Source: CAYHIN01 sp964356705 (GTDB lineage Bacteria; Patescibacteriota; Microgenomatia; CAZETR01; Amesbacteraceae). From it: a stretch of DNA of 64,000 nt. A model generated the notes under the pieces. The model had not been told where the DNA came from and made no database searches. It was given only the letters and a program-made list of their open reading frames with translations. The stretch is taken from the NCBI GenBank assembly GCA_964356705.1, contig CAYHIN010000001.1:1-64000 (forward strand), given 5' to 3'. Below, piece by piece: positions 39,355-47,734 of this stretch. Both the position numbers and the translations under genes were made by a program. Within the stretch, counting starts at the first letter, position 1. Every line of letters begins with the position of its first letter.

Positions 39355-41589
39355 ATGCCCAAATTGTTTCTAATTCCCGAAATTGAGTCCCAAAATATTC
39401 AAGTTTTTCTCAATATCGAGCACCATCCTTTAGCCATCGAAATCACAAACCAGCTCTCAAATCTCAAGCATGTTCAGCTCATAAAAAAATCATCAGACGC
39501 CGACGTCACTATTTATCTTGTAGGTTTTGATTCCCCTTCTCTTTCCGAGACCTTGTCCCACACCTCAGATCTCTATGAACATCTCAAGCAGGTCAAGTCA
39601 GATCATCACAAGTTCATTTTGGTGGTAAAAAACCCCGCGTCTCATTTGTCTCGAACGGCAATTACTCTTACCAATCAGTTTGCTCACAACTATGACCTAA
39701 ATCATGAGGTGTTCGAGTATGATCACACCGTCTCCACATCTCAATTGGCCGAGACCATTATTCGCAAATTTATATATGGACATTCGACCCCTCACCAAGA
39801 ACCTCGGTCAAGCTCAATAAAGACACCTACTGCAAAAGCCATTCCCCTCGTTTCCAAGCCTCAATACATGATACTTAATACGTTATACCTAATACTCGCT
39901 CTTGCCACTCCTTGGCTACTTTCGATTCTATTGTTAGTCTTTATGTATCCACTCACCTCATGTCTTCACAGATACTCTGTATGTACTAGCGTGACCGACG
40001 TTAGTCTTTCAGCCTTTCGATATACTTCCCGACTTAGCCCTGGTTCTTCCGAGCTCGCCACTCAGATCGGCCTTCCGCTGTCGCAGTACAAAGATCTCAT
40101 CATTACTTTAAAAAAACTAGATCGTCTGACCACCAAATCGGCCAAGAGATCCTCCGCGTTTCTAGCCAGCCTCTTCACAACGAGACCTGCTCCTCAGACA
40201 GCAGAAATCACAGCTTCTCTAGAAGAGACCGACCATTTGCTAAATCAGGTTCAAGCCGACCTTAGGTCAATATATCTTGCCACACCCAATCACATAAGAT
40301 CCTTCGAGAGTCTAGCCGTAGGCGCAGGGGAATCTCGCCACACTCTCAGTCTTCTTATCCCAAACATTACAAGTACATTGAGAAATTTCACCAGTGGCAA
40401 AAAAACTTATCTAGTGGCTTTGCAAGACAACTGGGAGCTCAGAGGCAGCGGGGGACTGATAGAAGCTTTTCTCAAAGTCGATATCTCACATGGCCAGATC
40501 GATCAGTTTCAGCCTTTTTCAACTCGCGATACAGATAAGCTTCTCACAGGCACTGTCACCACCCCAGCCGATTTTCAGGATCTGACCGACCAGACTCAAT
40601 GGTACCTGCGCGACGCCTCATGGGATCCCAATATCTCATCCACGCTGACCAAGATTGCTTGGTTTGCCCAAAAAGAGCTCAACCAACCCTTCGATGGAGT
40701 CATCCTAGTGGATCTAAACACTCTCAAAGAGTTGGTCAGGATAATTGGCTCCGTCCAGGTGGGGGAGTCTAAAGTTCCAGTCACCGCCCAAAACTTTTCC
40801 GCGATATATCAGTCCCAACTAAATTCATCCGATGATTACAACAAATATCTCACCACTCTTCTGAGTGCCATCTTTGCCCAATTTAGTAATATGGACGATC
40901 TTAAATATCAAAAAGTAATTCAGCTTTTTTATACCCAAGTAGTCACTGGCCAGGTCTTCATCACCGGTCTCGCAGAAGGGGAGAAGGGGCTTCCGGAGTG
41001 TCGCAGTTTTCTGATATGTTCCGTAGACTATGCCTACCCCGTATCATCAAACATCACCGGTTCCAAGACCAATCTTTATCTGACCAGATCTCATACCGCC
41101 TCTGTTAGTCTTTCAGATTCCCAAAACACTTCTCTTCACACTTTTTCATATCGTTATTCACCTGAGGCAAATTCTTGGGTAGGCCAAAACCACCAAGAAT
41201 ACCTGCGGCTATATTTACCAGACGACGTGCTCTCGGACTATCAAGTTTCCATTGACGGAGTAGCCATTCCAAAAGACTCGATACATATCGGAGTCTCCCA
41301 AGGGTCAAAATATTTAGGAGTCAGTTTCACAGTAAATAAGTTGCAAGATGTCAAAGTCCAATTTAGCTATCACACTCCCATGCCCAAGGCCAGCCAGTTC
41401 CACTATCAGCTCGACATTCCCAGCCAGCCCGGCGTAGTAGGGGACCAGGTAAAAGTAGAATTAAACTATCCTCCTACTTGGGCCGCCTTAGTAGACAAAG
41501 TCGCCTCAGTTGCTGATGCTGGCCGTCTCGAGTATAATTACGCCCATCCCGAGAAGTTCCAGCTCAATATTGATTTCACAAAACCTTAA
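39355..41589 (+). CDS. DUF4012 membrane protein
   Basis: A 744-residue protein: an N-terminal soluble part of about 175 residues, one membrane helix near 180-205 (L-A-L-A-T-P-W-L-L-S-I-L-L), then a large outer domain with the DUF4012 core T-Y-L-V-A-L-Q-D-N-W-E-L-R-G-S-G-G-L-I-E. The family is found in monoderm and CPR bacteria, often near surface-glycan genes; its function is unknown. An ATAC repeat (39863-39896) is translated as Y-M-I-L-N-T-L-Y-L-I-L just before or within the membrane helix. The ATG follows TACAAT by seven bases. Confidence 0.88.
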   Translation: MPKLFLIPEIESQNIQVFLNIEHHPLAIEITNQLSNLKHVQLIKKSSDADVTIYLVGFDSPSLSETLSHTSDLYEHLKQVKSDHHKFILVVKNPASHLSRTAITLTNQFAHNYDLNHEVFEYDHTVSTSQLAETIIRKFIYGHSTPHQEPRSSSIKTPTAKAIPLVSKPQYMILNTLYLILALATPWLLSILLLVFMYPLTSCLHRYSVCTSVTDVSLSAFRYTSRLSPGSSELATQIGLPLSQYKDLIITLKKLDRLTTKSAKRSSAFLASLFTTRPAPQTAEITASLEETDHLLNQVQADLRSIYLATPNHIRSFESLAVGAGESRHTLSLLIPNITSTLRNFTSGKKTYLVALQDNWELRGSGGLIEAFLKVDISHGQIDQFQPFSTRDTDKLLTGTVTTPADFQDLTDQTQWYLRDASWDPNISSTLTKIAWFAQKELNQPFDGVILVDLNTLKELVRIIGSVQVGESKVPVTAQNFSAIYQSQLNSSDDYNKYLTTLLSAIFAQFSNMDDLKYQKVIQLFYTQVVTGQVFITGLAEGEKGLPECRSFLICSVDYAYPVSSNITGSKTNLYLTRSHTASVSLSDSQNTSLHTFSYRYSPEANSWVGQNHQEYLRLYLPDDVLSDYQVSIDGVAIPKDSIHIGVSQGSKYLGVSFTVNKLQDVKVQFSYHTPMPKASQFHYQLDIPSQPGVVGDQVKVELNYPPTWAALVDKVASVADAGRLEYNYAHPEKFQLNIDFTKP
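39863..39896 (+). repeat. ATAC-type repeat forming part of a membrane helix in the DUF4012 gene
   Basis: CAATACATGATACTTAATAC and GTTATACCTAATAC units, translated as Q-Y-M-I-L-N-T-L-Y-L-I-L, directly leading into the hydrophobic helix. Confidence 0.75.
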
Positions 41590-41607
41590 ATCGAAACACA
41601 ATCACAA

Positions 41608-42288
41608 ATGGACAAACACATTATCCCAGTTCAAGCTCGCACGATTACTGGTCGTGGTGTAAAACAACTCCGTGCGGCAGGGTTAGTCCCAGCTCATATC
41701 TTTGGAAAAAACCTGGAATCTATTTCTATTCAGCTCAACTCCAAAGACTTCTCAAAGCTGTTCAAAAAAGTCGGAGAGTCAGCTCTTTTTTACCTTCAGC
41801 TTGAGGACAACAAGTCAGAGCTTCCAGTCCTAGTCAAAGAAGTCATGGTCCACCCCGTCTCCGGCCAATTACTCCACATCTCCTTTTACCAAGTAGATCT
41901 CAAGACAAAAGTTACCACCAAAGTCCCAGTCGAATTAGTAGGGGAGTCGGCAGCCCAAAAAGACGGCACCGGTGTCTTGGTCCAGCAGTTAGACGCCATC
42001 GAGATAGAAGCTCTCCCGACCGACATTCCCGAGAAGATTCAGCTCGACATAACCGGTCTCTCCGAGGTTGGTTCATCTCTCCATGTCAGTGACATCTCAG
42101 TCAACACTTCCAAAGTCACTATTCTGACCGAAGCCGATGCCCTTATCGTTCAGATCTCAGCTCTCGCCAAAGAAGAAGTAGCCGAACCAGTAGCTCCCGC
42201 CGAAGGGGCTGAAGGTGAAGCCGCAGCTCCAGCTGAAGGCGAAGCCGCAGCTACTGAAGAATCCAAGTCAGAAGAAAAATCTGAATAA
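41608..42288 (+). CDS. rplY: Ribosomal protein bL25, CTC-type
   Basis: The 226-residue protein has the 5S-rRNA-binding L25 domain (V-Q-A-R-T-I-T-G-R-G-V-K-Q-L-R and G-L-V-P-A-H-I-F-G) followed by the TL5/CTC C-terminal beta domain (L-H-I-S-F-Y-Q-V-D and I-E-A-L-P-T-D-I-P) and an acidic Ala/Glu-rich tail. The long CTC form is a general-stress version in Gram-positives. It follows the DUF4012 gene by 18 bases. Confidence 0.96.
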   Translation: MDKHIIPVQARTITGRGVKQLRAAGLVPAHIFGKNLESISIQLNSKDFSKLFKKVGESALFYLQLEDNKSELPVLVKEVMVHPVSGQLLHISFYQVDLKTKVTTKVPVELVGESAAQKDGTGVLVQQLDAIEIEALPTDIPEKIQLDITGLSEVGSSLHVSDISVNTSKVTILTEADALIVQISALAKEEVAEPVAPAEGAEGEAAAPAEGEAAATEESKSEEKSE

Positions 42289-42297
42289 CCACTTCTT

Positions 42298-42326
42298 GTC
42301 ATCCTGAGGCGCACCGAAGGATCCAG
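42298..42326 (+). repeat. GTCATCCTGAGGCG...GAAGGATCCAG repeat
   Basis: A copy of the khpB-end repeat family in the 39-base gap between the convergent rplY and valS genes. Its sequence is identical over about 28 bases to the copy in tsaD (46062-46090). Confidence 0.88.
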
Positions 42327-42327
42327 T

Positions 42328-44469
42328 TTATTTACTTGGCCACTTACTCGTTATCAACATCTCTTTCTCTCCTAGTTCACTCCATATAGCTTCCGTCACA
42401 AACGGCATAAACGGATGAACCAATTTCAAAAATGTTTTCAGTCCTTTTGAGAGTGCAGCGGCCGATACTTGTCCATCCCTTTGCAAATTAATCTGCTTAT
42501 CACAAAACCAGTGCCAAAACTCTTCGTAGACCGTTTCTGCCGCTTGTCCGATTCGATATTTTTCTAGATCACTCGTTACTTTTTTGACCACTTCATTCAC
42601 ATAGTTTTCAAACTCCAGGTCCAATGGCGCATTTAGATTTTCCGTCTTCATCATCTCCACATATCTCGCTGAATTCCACATCTTGTTACTAAAGTTTCTA
42701 TATCCTCTTATTCTCTCTTCCATTTGTTGCTTGGAGATAAGTAGATCATTCCCATTGTCTCTTCCAGCCGAGATTCCCATTCGCACGGCATCCGCGCCAT
42801 ATTTCTCTATTGCCTCATTTGGATTCACCCCATTACCCTTAGATTTGCTCATCTTTGCACCAGTATTATCTCTCAAGACCCCATTGATCAGGGCGGTTTC
42901 AAATGGCACCTCTCCGGTCAGATATAGTCCAAACATAATCATGCGGGCCACCCACAAAAACAGGATTTCATAAGCCGTGTTCATGACCGTCGTAGGGTAA
43001 AACTTTTCAAAGTCTCTCACACCTGAAGTTTTGAGGGTATTTATTGGCCATTGGCCAGAAGAAAACCAAGTGTCAAAAGTATCTGGGTCCTGTATTACCT
43101 CGTCACCCTCCGGTTTTTCGATAGAAACAATAGGGGACTCTAGTGCGTCTGTTCGAGCCCTGGTATCACCATTTTTCAGCTTTTCCCATTCTGAGAGTTG
43201 ATCACCAGTCAGTTGGTCGCTTTTTCGATACCACACCGGCAGTTGGTGTCCCCACCAGATTTGTCTCGAGATGGGCCAGTCTCGGATGCTTCTCATCCAG
43301 TTAAAGTACATTTTTTCGTATTTTTCAGGAGTTATTTTTATTCTACCTTCTTCGACAGCTGCGATTGCCGGCTCTGCCAGTTTCTTAGTCGAGATAAACC
43401 ATTGTCTGGACACCAGTGGTTCGATCACGGTTCCGCACCTCTCACAGGTCGCCGCCGCATGCACATAATTCTCATCTATCCTTTCGATCAAACCAAGGGT
43501 TGTCAGGTCGGACACAACCACCTCTCTGGCTTCTTTGGTCTTCATGCCAGCATATTTGCCAGCCTCTTTTGTCATCCGTCCGTCAAAGTCCACCGCTTGG
43601 TTGATAGGCAGTCCCAGTTTTTGCGCCACTTCAAAATCCGTCATGTCATGCGCTGGAGTCATCTTGACGACACCCGTACCAAATCCAGGTTCCACAAATT
43701 CTTCCCCGATTATTTCCATCTCTGCCCCAGTCAGGGGGTTCTTCACCGTCTTTCCAACCAGATGGTTATTCTTTTTATCTTTAGGATTTACAGCCAAGTG
43801 AGTATCCACCCAGATTGGTTCAGGTCTGGTTGTAGCCACCACCACACATCCCTCTTCCCAGGTTTTGGGATATCGTACATAGTACAGTTTTGTCGTCTGT
43901 TCATTGTGTTCTAGTTCTACGTCGGCCAGGGTGCTTCTACACCTAGGACACCAGTTGACGATTCTATAGCCTCGGTATACTAGCCCATCTTTATGCATCT
44001 TTATAAAAGTTTCATAGACTAGGTCTGAGATCTGTGGGTCTAGAGTAAATTTTTCGCGAGACCAGTCACAAGAGGCTCCCAAGCCCTTCATCTGGTTCTC
44101 CATACTCACTTTGCAATCTATCGCAAACTCATAGCATCGTTTATAAAACTCGTCTCGTCCCAGATCGTGTCGAGATTTTTTTTCATCTTTGAGCAACTTT
44201 TTCTCAAAAGTTACTTGGGTTTGAATACCAGCATGATCCACACCCGGCAGCCACAAAGTCGGGGAGCCGTTCATTCTTTTATAACGGATCAAGATATCAG
44301 ATATCGCAATAAATGTGGCATGTCCCAAGTGCAGTTCTCCGTTCGCATTTGGTGGCGGCATGATAATACTAAAAGGCTTTCCCTCGCCCTTAGGCTCAAA
44401 AGCCCCAGATTTCATCCACTTCTCGTAGATATCCTTTTCGTATTTCTGATGTTCGTATGCTTTATCCAT
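42328..44469 (-). CDS. valS: Valyl-tRNA synthetase
   Basis: The protein (713 residues from the ATG at 44469; a TTG two codons earlier is less likely) is a class I synthetase: P-P-P-N-A-N-G-E-L-H-L-G-H (HIGH), G-V-D-H-A-G-I-Q-T-Q, the CP1 editing domain, a zinc-binding C-P-R-C, and K-M-S-K-S-K-G-N-G-V-N-P (KMSKS). It is shorter than E. coli ValRS (about 950) because the C-terminal coiled-coil arm is missing, ending soon after H-P-F-M-P-F-V-T-E-A-I-W. An insertion S-D-Q-L-T-G-D-Q-L-S-E comes from a DNA repeat. A long structured leader precedes it. Confidence 0.97.
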   Translation of the reverse strand: MDKAYEHQKYEKDIYEKWMKSGAFEPKGEGKPFSIIMPPPNANGELHLGHATFIAISDILIRYKRMNGSPTLWLPGVDHAGIQTQVTFEKKLLKDEKKSRHDLGRDEFYKRCYEFAIDCKVSMENQMKGLGASCDWSREKFTLDPQISDLVYETFIKMHKDGLVYRGYRIVNWCPRCRSTLADVELEHNEQTTKLYYVRYPKTWEEGCVVVATTRPEPIWVDTHLAVNPKDKKNNHLVGKTVKNPLTGAEMEIIGEEFVEPGFGTGVVKMTPAHDMTDFEVAQKLGLPINQAVDFDGRMTKEAGKYAGMKTKEAREVVVSDLTTLGLIERIDENYVHAAATCERCGTVIEPLVSRQWFISTKKLAEPAIAAVEEGRIKITPEKYEKMYFNWMRSIRDWPISRQIWWGHQLPVWYRKSDQLTGDQLSEWEKLKNGDTRARTDALESPIVSIEKPEGDEVIQDPDTFDTWFSSGQWPINTLKTSGVRDFEKFYPTTVMNTAYEILFLWVARMIMFGLYLTGEVPFETALINGVLRDNTGAKMSKSKGNGVNPNEAIEKYGADAVRMGISAGRDNGNDLLISKQQMEERIRGYRNFSNKMWNSARYVEMMKTENLNAPLDLEFENYVNEVVKKVTSDLEKYRIGQAAETVYEEFWHWFCDKQINLQRDGQVSAAALSKGLKTFLKLVHPFMPFVTEAIWSELGEKEMLITSKWPSK

Positions 44470-44475
44470 AATCAA

Positions 44476-44594
44476 TTAAATTTGTTTCGCATGATTAACT
44501 TCTTTAAAAAGCGGGCAAATTTAATATACATCGTTTTGTGTGCAAAACGACAAGTATATGAGAAATTGCACACTAATTTCTCATATCATAAAAA
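44476..44594 (-). other. Hairpin-rich 5' leader of valS
   Basis: Between the leader terminator and the valS start the DNA holds a perfect 12-bp hairpin, ATATGAGAAATT/AATTTCTCATAT (44556-44586), and a second, CGTTTTG-TGTG-CAAAACG (44532-44549) with outer TATAC/GTATA. The loop of the first (GCACAC) is complementary to GTGTGC around the second loop, so the two could kiss. No protein is seen in the region. Confidence 0.6.
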
Positions 44595-44622
44595 ACAAAA
44601 AACCCCGTTAACTAACGGGGTT
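44595..44622 (-). terminator. Intrinsic terminator in the valS leader
   Basis: On the minus strand AACCCCGTTA-GT-TAACGGGGTT is followed by TTTTTTGTTTTTT, a textbook intrinsic terminator placed about 125 bases before the valS ATG and with no gene upstream of it on this strand. It therefore terminates a leader transcript. Confidence 0.85.
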
Positions 44623-44660
44623 GCGGCTTCGCCTCGCCGTAGCTTCATGCGTAGGCGGGA
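44622..44660 (+). repeat. CCTCGCCGTAGC palindrome in the valS leader
   Basis: TTGCGGCTTCGCCTCGCCG and TAGCTTCATGCGTAGGCGGGA form an imperfect inverted repeat of the family seen after tRNA-Ser(ACT) and in comF; here it lies between the T-box-like core and the terminator. Confidence 0.7.
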
Positions 44661-44794
44661 CTAGAGATACCACCTCAACCAATACTTAATTTCGATTTGG
44701 CTCCTCGGTGACAAGTCGGATCGTAGCCTACTACACAAATTATACACCAAGGACTATTTACAATTTCCACTAGTCGGAGTAAAACAGATTAGAG

Positions 44795-45394
44795 ATGAAT
44801 ATCAAAGTCATAGTCGCAATTGCCATAGCCCTAGCTCTTCTGGGCGGCGGAGCCTTCTTTGTTCTCAGAAAGCCCGCGTCTACTGACAACCAACAACTTA
44901 CAACTGACAACTCTCAGCCCAGCTCTCCTCAGTCACTCCGCGATTTGTTCGCCTCCGCAGTCGCCCAGACCTGTACTTTCTCAGATGCAGAGTCAAATTC
45001 AGCCGGCACAGTCTATGTCAGCGAAGGCTTGGTCAGAGGTGACTTCGAAGTAAAATCCGGCGAGACCGTGACTACCAATCACATGATCATGTCAGACAAC
45101 ACTATCCACTTCTGGCAAAACGGCTCCACCGAAGGCTTCAAGATGGCCCTCGTTCTCCCTTCCGGCACGGAAGTAGATTCCACCACCACGGCCACAAATC
45201 AGGTAGATCTAGATAAAGAAGTAGATTACTCTTGCTCAGTTTGGGTTGCAGATCAGAGCAAATTCACGCTACCGGCTGACGTGACCTTTACCGATCCCTC
45301 AGCCATGATGAAAGGCGTAGATTGTTCCGCCTGTGATTCAGTGCCAGAAGGTACAGCTCGCACCCAATGCCTCACCGCTCTCAAGTGTAACTAG
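44795..45394 (+). CDS. Membrane-anchored secreted protein of unknown function (199 aa)
   Basis: A 199-residue protein with an N-terminal anchor (V-I-V-A-I-A-I-A-L-A-L-L-G-G-G-A-F-F), then a Ser/Gln/Thr linker (S-T-D-N-Q-Q-L-T-T-D-N-S-Q) built from a DNA repeat, and a strand-rich outer domain with five cysteines, four of them near the C-terminus (C-S-A-C and C-L-T-A-L-K-C). The pattern G-T-V-Y-V-S-E-G and M-I-M-S-D-N-T-I-H-F-W resembles proteins of the LolA/LppX-like fold class, but no clear family is visible. Diverges from valS; TAAAAC lies nine bases before the ATG. Confidence 0.65.
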   Translation: MNIKVIVAIAIALALLGGGAFFVLRKPASTDNQQLTTDNSQPSSPQSLRDLFASAVAQTCTFSDAESNSAGTVYVSEGLVRGDFEVKSGETVTTNHMIMSDNTIHFWQNGSTEGFKMALVLPSGTEVDSTTTATNQVDLDKEVDYSCSVWVADQSKFTLPADVTFTDPSAMMKGVDCSACDSVPEGTARTQCLTALKCN

Positions 45395-46451
45395 CATCCA
45401 CTCTCCACCTTGGCATCCTGTCGATATCTTCAGACTTTGCATATTCGCCTCGTTCCGCTTTAAATCCCGCCACGACCCCGATCATGGCTGCATTATCAGT
45501 GCACAGCATCATATTCTCTGGAAACCTTACACTTACACCTATCTCACTACCCATTTCACACAACTTATCCCTAAGCATCATATTGGCCGCCACTCCACCC
45601 CCGACCAACAGGTCATTTATCCTTAGCGCTTCGCGCTTAGCACTTAGCACTTTACTTGTAATCCTCACCACATGCTTAAACACCATCGCTTGAAATGATG
45701 CCGCCAAATCCTGTTTCTGTTCCTGAGTCAGTATAGTGTCATCCTGAGCTTGCGAAGGATCCAGAGATTTAACTAGTCTATAAAACGCGGCCTTAAGTCC
45801 CGAATAGCTAAATCTATTATCTTCTTTTCCAGCCATAGGCAAGGGGAGGGGATATTTTTTCGGATTTCCAAGTAGCGCCAGTTTTTCAAAAGCTGCTCCC
45901 CCCGGGTAGGGCAGTCCCAGCATCCGCGCGGCTTTATCGAGTGCTTCGCCTATGTTGTCATCCAGGCTCTCAGCCAGTATTTTATATTTCCCAATTTCTT
46001 TGATTTCAATTACTTGTGTATGCCCACCCGATATCACCAGCGCCGCACACGGAAAGCTCACGTCATCCTGAGGCGCACCGAAGGATCCAGTTTTAATCAT
46101 CGCACTGAGGGCGTGCCCCTCGATGTGATTGACTGCAATCAGTGGTTTACTATATTTAGCCGCCAGCTCTTTGGCCTTTGCAATTCCCACACCCAGTGCA
46201 ATTCCCAGTCCCGGTCCCTGGGTTACCGCTACGACATCAATATCATCCATTGTCATTTGTGCATCGTCCATTGCTTTTTCGATCACCCAATCAATATTTT
46301 TCTCATGATCCCGCTTGGCGAGAGAGGGGACCATCCCGCCCCACTGTCCATGAATTTCTTGTGTGATTCGCACTGATGAGATAACGTTGAGTCCCTCAGT
46401 CACCGCAGCAGCCGTTTCATCTGCCGAGGTCTCCACTGCAAGTATTCTCAT
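45381..46451 (-). CDS. tsaD: tRNA N6-adenosine threonylcarbamoyltransferase TsaD
   Basis: A 356-residue protein with V-E-T-S-A-D-E-T-A at the N-terminus, H-I-E-G-H (metal site), V-I-S-G-G-H-T-Q, the G-E-A-L-D-K-A-A-R block and V-G-G-G-V-A-A-N, all of the Kae1/TsaD family, which transfers threonylcarbamoyl to A37 of ANN-decoding tRNAs together with TsaE and others. tsaE lies 2 kb upstream. Three DNA repeats are translated in surface loops: T-G-S-F-G-A-P-Q-D-D, L-D-P-S-Q-A-Q-D-D and L-S-A-K-R-E-A-L-R. It overlaps the upstream gene by four bases. Confidence 0.97.
   Translation of the reverse strand: MRILAVETSADETAAAVTEGLNVISSVRITQEIHGQWGGMVPSLAKRDHEKNIDWVIEKAMDDAQMTMDDIDVVAVTQGPGLGIALGVGIAKAKELAAKYSKPLIAVNHIEGHALSAMIKTGSFGAPQDDVSFPCAALVISGGHTQVIEIKEIGKYKILAESLDDNIGEALDKAARMLGLPYPGGAAFEKLALLGNPKKYPLPLPMAGKEDNRFSYSGLKAAFYRLVKSLDPSQAQDDTILTQEQKQDLAASFQAMVFKHVVRITSKVLSAKREALRINDLLVGGGVAANMMLRDKLCEMGSEIGVSVRFPENMMLCTDNAAMIGVVAGFKAERGEYAKSEDIDRMPRWRVDASYT
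45738..45764 (+). repeat. GTCATCCTGAGC repeat inside tsaD (copy 1)
   Basis: GTCATCCTGAGCTTGCG followed by AAGGATCCAG, read on the minus strand as L-D-P-S-Q-A-Q-D-D. Confidence 0.88.
46062..46090 (+). repeat. GTCATCCTGAGG repeat inside tsaD (copy 2)
   Basis: GTCATCCTGAGGCGCACCG followed by AAGGATCCAG, read on the minus strand as T-G-S-F-G-A-P-Q-D-D. It matches the rplY-valS copy exactly. Confidence 0.88.
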
Positions 46452-47077
46452 TTTTTAACCTCGCTGTCATAAGCATCTAAAAGAATTCTCGGAACGTATC
46501 TAAACACCGTTCTTCCGTCCTCCACTAAGTTGTCAATTTTTACCAACTCTATACCCCTAGAAATTACCGGATGTTGCTGGTTATTTATCCAAAAGGTTTG
46601 ATCATTAAACACAGCAGTTGCATCGGCCATCTGCTGTCCGTGCTTGGTAGCAAATTGCCTCATCTCTTCGCTATAACCTCTTTTCCGTTTGTGCCAATTG
46701 GGAATTAATACTCGAATTTCAGCAGGTTCACCAATTCCATCTCCTGTCTCGATTGTTGAAAATCCTTGTGTCGTATCCCTACCAATTTTTTTCTGCCCAA
46801 TTCGATCTTCTTCCGTAATGCAAGACATTCCAGGGTAACCTGTCTCCACAGTCATTGACGGCTGGTTTAGCACATCTCTTCTAGCTCCTTGCCATTCGGC
46901 TCTCGCCAAATTTGTTCCATGATGCAAAACCGTCCACCCTTCCGGAACAGCCCACTGCCTTTTTTTATGAGTCTCCGTTTCATCACTTGGTCTAAAATTT
47001 CTGTGAAGAGCGTAGTCATTGCTCTTCGTAGCCAAGTCTGGGACTTCCTTTACTTCCGTTACCTCAGATACATCCAT
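46448..47077 (-). CDS. Protein of unknown function (209 aa)
   Basis: No family is firmly recognised. The 209-residue soluble protein begins M-D-V-S-E-V-T-E-V and contains W-T-V-L-H-H-G-T-N-L-A-R, which vaguely recalls the L-x-H-G-T strand of ADP-ribosyltransferase-fold proteins, and later P-A-E-I-R-V-L-I-P. Without a visible catalytic glutamate motif this stays speculative. TAAAAT lies six bases before the ATG. The ATGA overlap with tsaD makes the two genes an operon. Confidence 0.6.
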   Translation of the reverse strand: MDVSEVTEVKEVPDLATKSNDYALHRNFRPSDETETHKKRQWAVPEGWTVLHHGTNLARAEWQGARRDVLNQPSMTVETGYPGMSCITEEDRIGQKKIGRDTTQGFSTIETGDGIGEPAEIRVLIPNWHKRKRGYSEEMRQFATKHGQQMADATAVFNDQTFWINNQQHPVISRGIELVKIDNLVEDGRTVFRYVPRILLDAYDSEVKK

Positions 47078-47115
47078 TTCTCAATTTTACCAGTCACTGA
47101 GGCTATAATCAGCTT

Positions 47116-47733
47116 ATGGCTAATTTTCAGGTCTCTCCCAAGTACATTACTGTCGACGGCCCAGACGGCGTAGGCACAAGTACGGTAGGTGCAGCGCTCA
47201 AAGCAGAGCTGGAGGCTCAAGCAAAAAAGGTGTTTTTAATCGAAGTCCCACATGAGATCACGTCTCTTGAGCAGAGGGAGCTAGACAGGATTTCTGATCA
47301 ATCAAGTCCAGAGGTAAACCTGGGTTATCTCACAGTCACTGCTCGTGTTTATACTGATCAGATAATTCCAGCTTTAAGCAGTTACGATTTCGTCATTGCC
47401 GTGGGCTCTGAGCTAAAAAACCTATTCTGGGCCATCTTGGATGGTAACCAAACAACTGTCTTCGCAGAGATTCAGACAGGGGAGGCGACACACAATTTAT
47501 TACCCTTCTTGCGCATCTTAGTCACCGCGCCATCAGAGACAATTTCAGAAAATCTTTCCAAGCGCAAAAATCTAAGTGCCGTCGATCCCAGGCCAGAGGA
47601 GTTACAAAAAATCCAATCTCGTATAGACGCCTCTATCCAGGCTGCAAATCTGTTAGCAGGTTTACACCCTAACTCTCGTCTCGAGATAGTTCACAATCAC
47701 CCCCCCGTCCCACCCACCTTGCCAAGGGTCTGA
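47116..47733 (+). CDS. Thymidylate kinase-like P-loop protein with altered Walker A
   Basis: A 205-residue protein that begins like a thymidylate kinase: Y-I-T-V-D-G-P-D-G-V-G-T-S-T-V-G, then V-P-H-E-I and Y-T-D-Q-I-I-P, and the C-terminal I-Q-S-R-I-D-A-S segment. In Walker A the lysine of G-x-G-K-S/T is Thr, and the D-R-Y/D-R-S phosphoacceptor region is hard to place. It may be a degenerate or repurposed nucleotide kinase. TATAAT lies six bases before the ATG. It is divergent from the 209-residue gene. Confidence 0.72.
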   Translation: MANFQVSPKYITVDGPDGVGTSTVGAALKAELEAQAKKVFLIEVPHEITSLEQRELDRISDQSSPEVNLGYLTVTARVYTDQIIPALSSYDFVIAVGSELKNLFWAILDGNQTTVFAEIQTGEATHNLLPFLRILVTAPSETISENLSKRKNLSAVDPRPEELQKIQSRIDASIQAANLLAGLHPNSRLEIVHNHPPVPPTLPRV

Positions 47734-47734
47734 T

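Larger units (their letters stand above)
44595..44744 (-). promoter_or_regulatory. Attenuator-like leader of valS, possible T-box
   Basis: A -10 TATAAT (44739-44744, minus) starts a leader of about 115-140 bases that ends in the intrinsic terminator. The leader contains G-T-T-G-A-G-G-T-G-G-T-A-T-C-T-C (44664-44679 region), resembling the T-box core A-G-G-G-U-G-G-U-A-C-C whose U-G-G-U binds the tRNA-Val N-C-C-A end, and GGTTG can pair with CAACC at the terminator base as an antiterminator. A GUC valine codon followed by A lies upstream in C-T-T-G-T-C-A-C-C. The leader is shorter than classical T-boxes and one core base differs, so the class is uncertain. Confidence 0.45.

Noticed and set aside
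39355..41589. Polysaccharide polymerase call for the DUF4012 protein
   Set aside because: It has only one membrane helix and the DUF4012 core, so it is not a polytopic polymerase.
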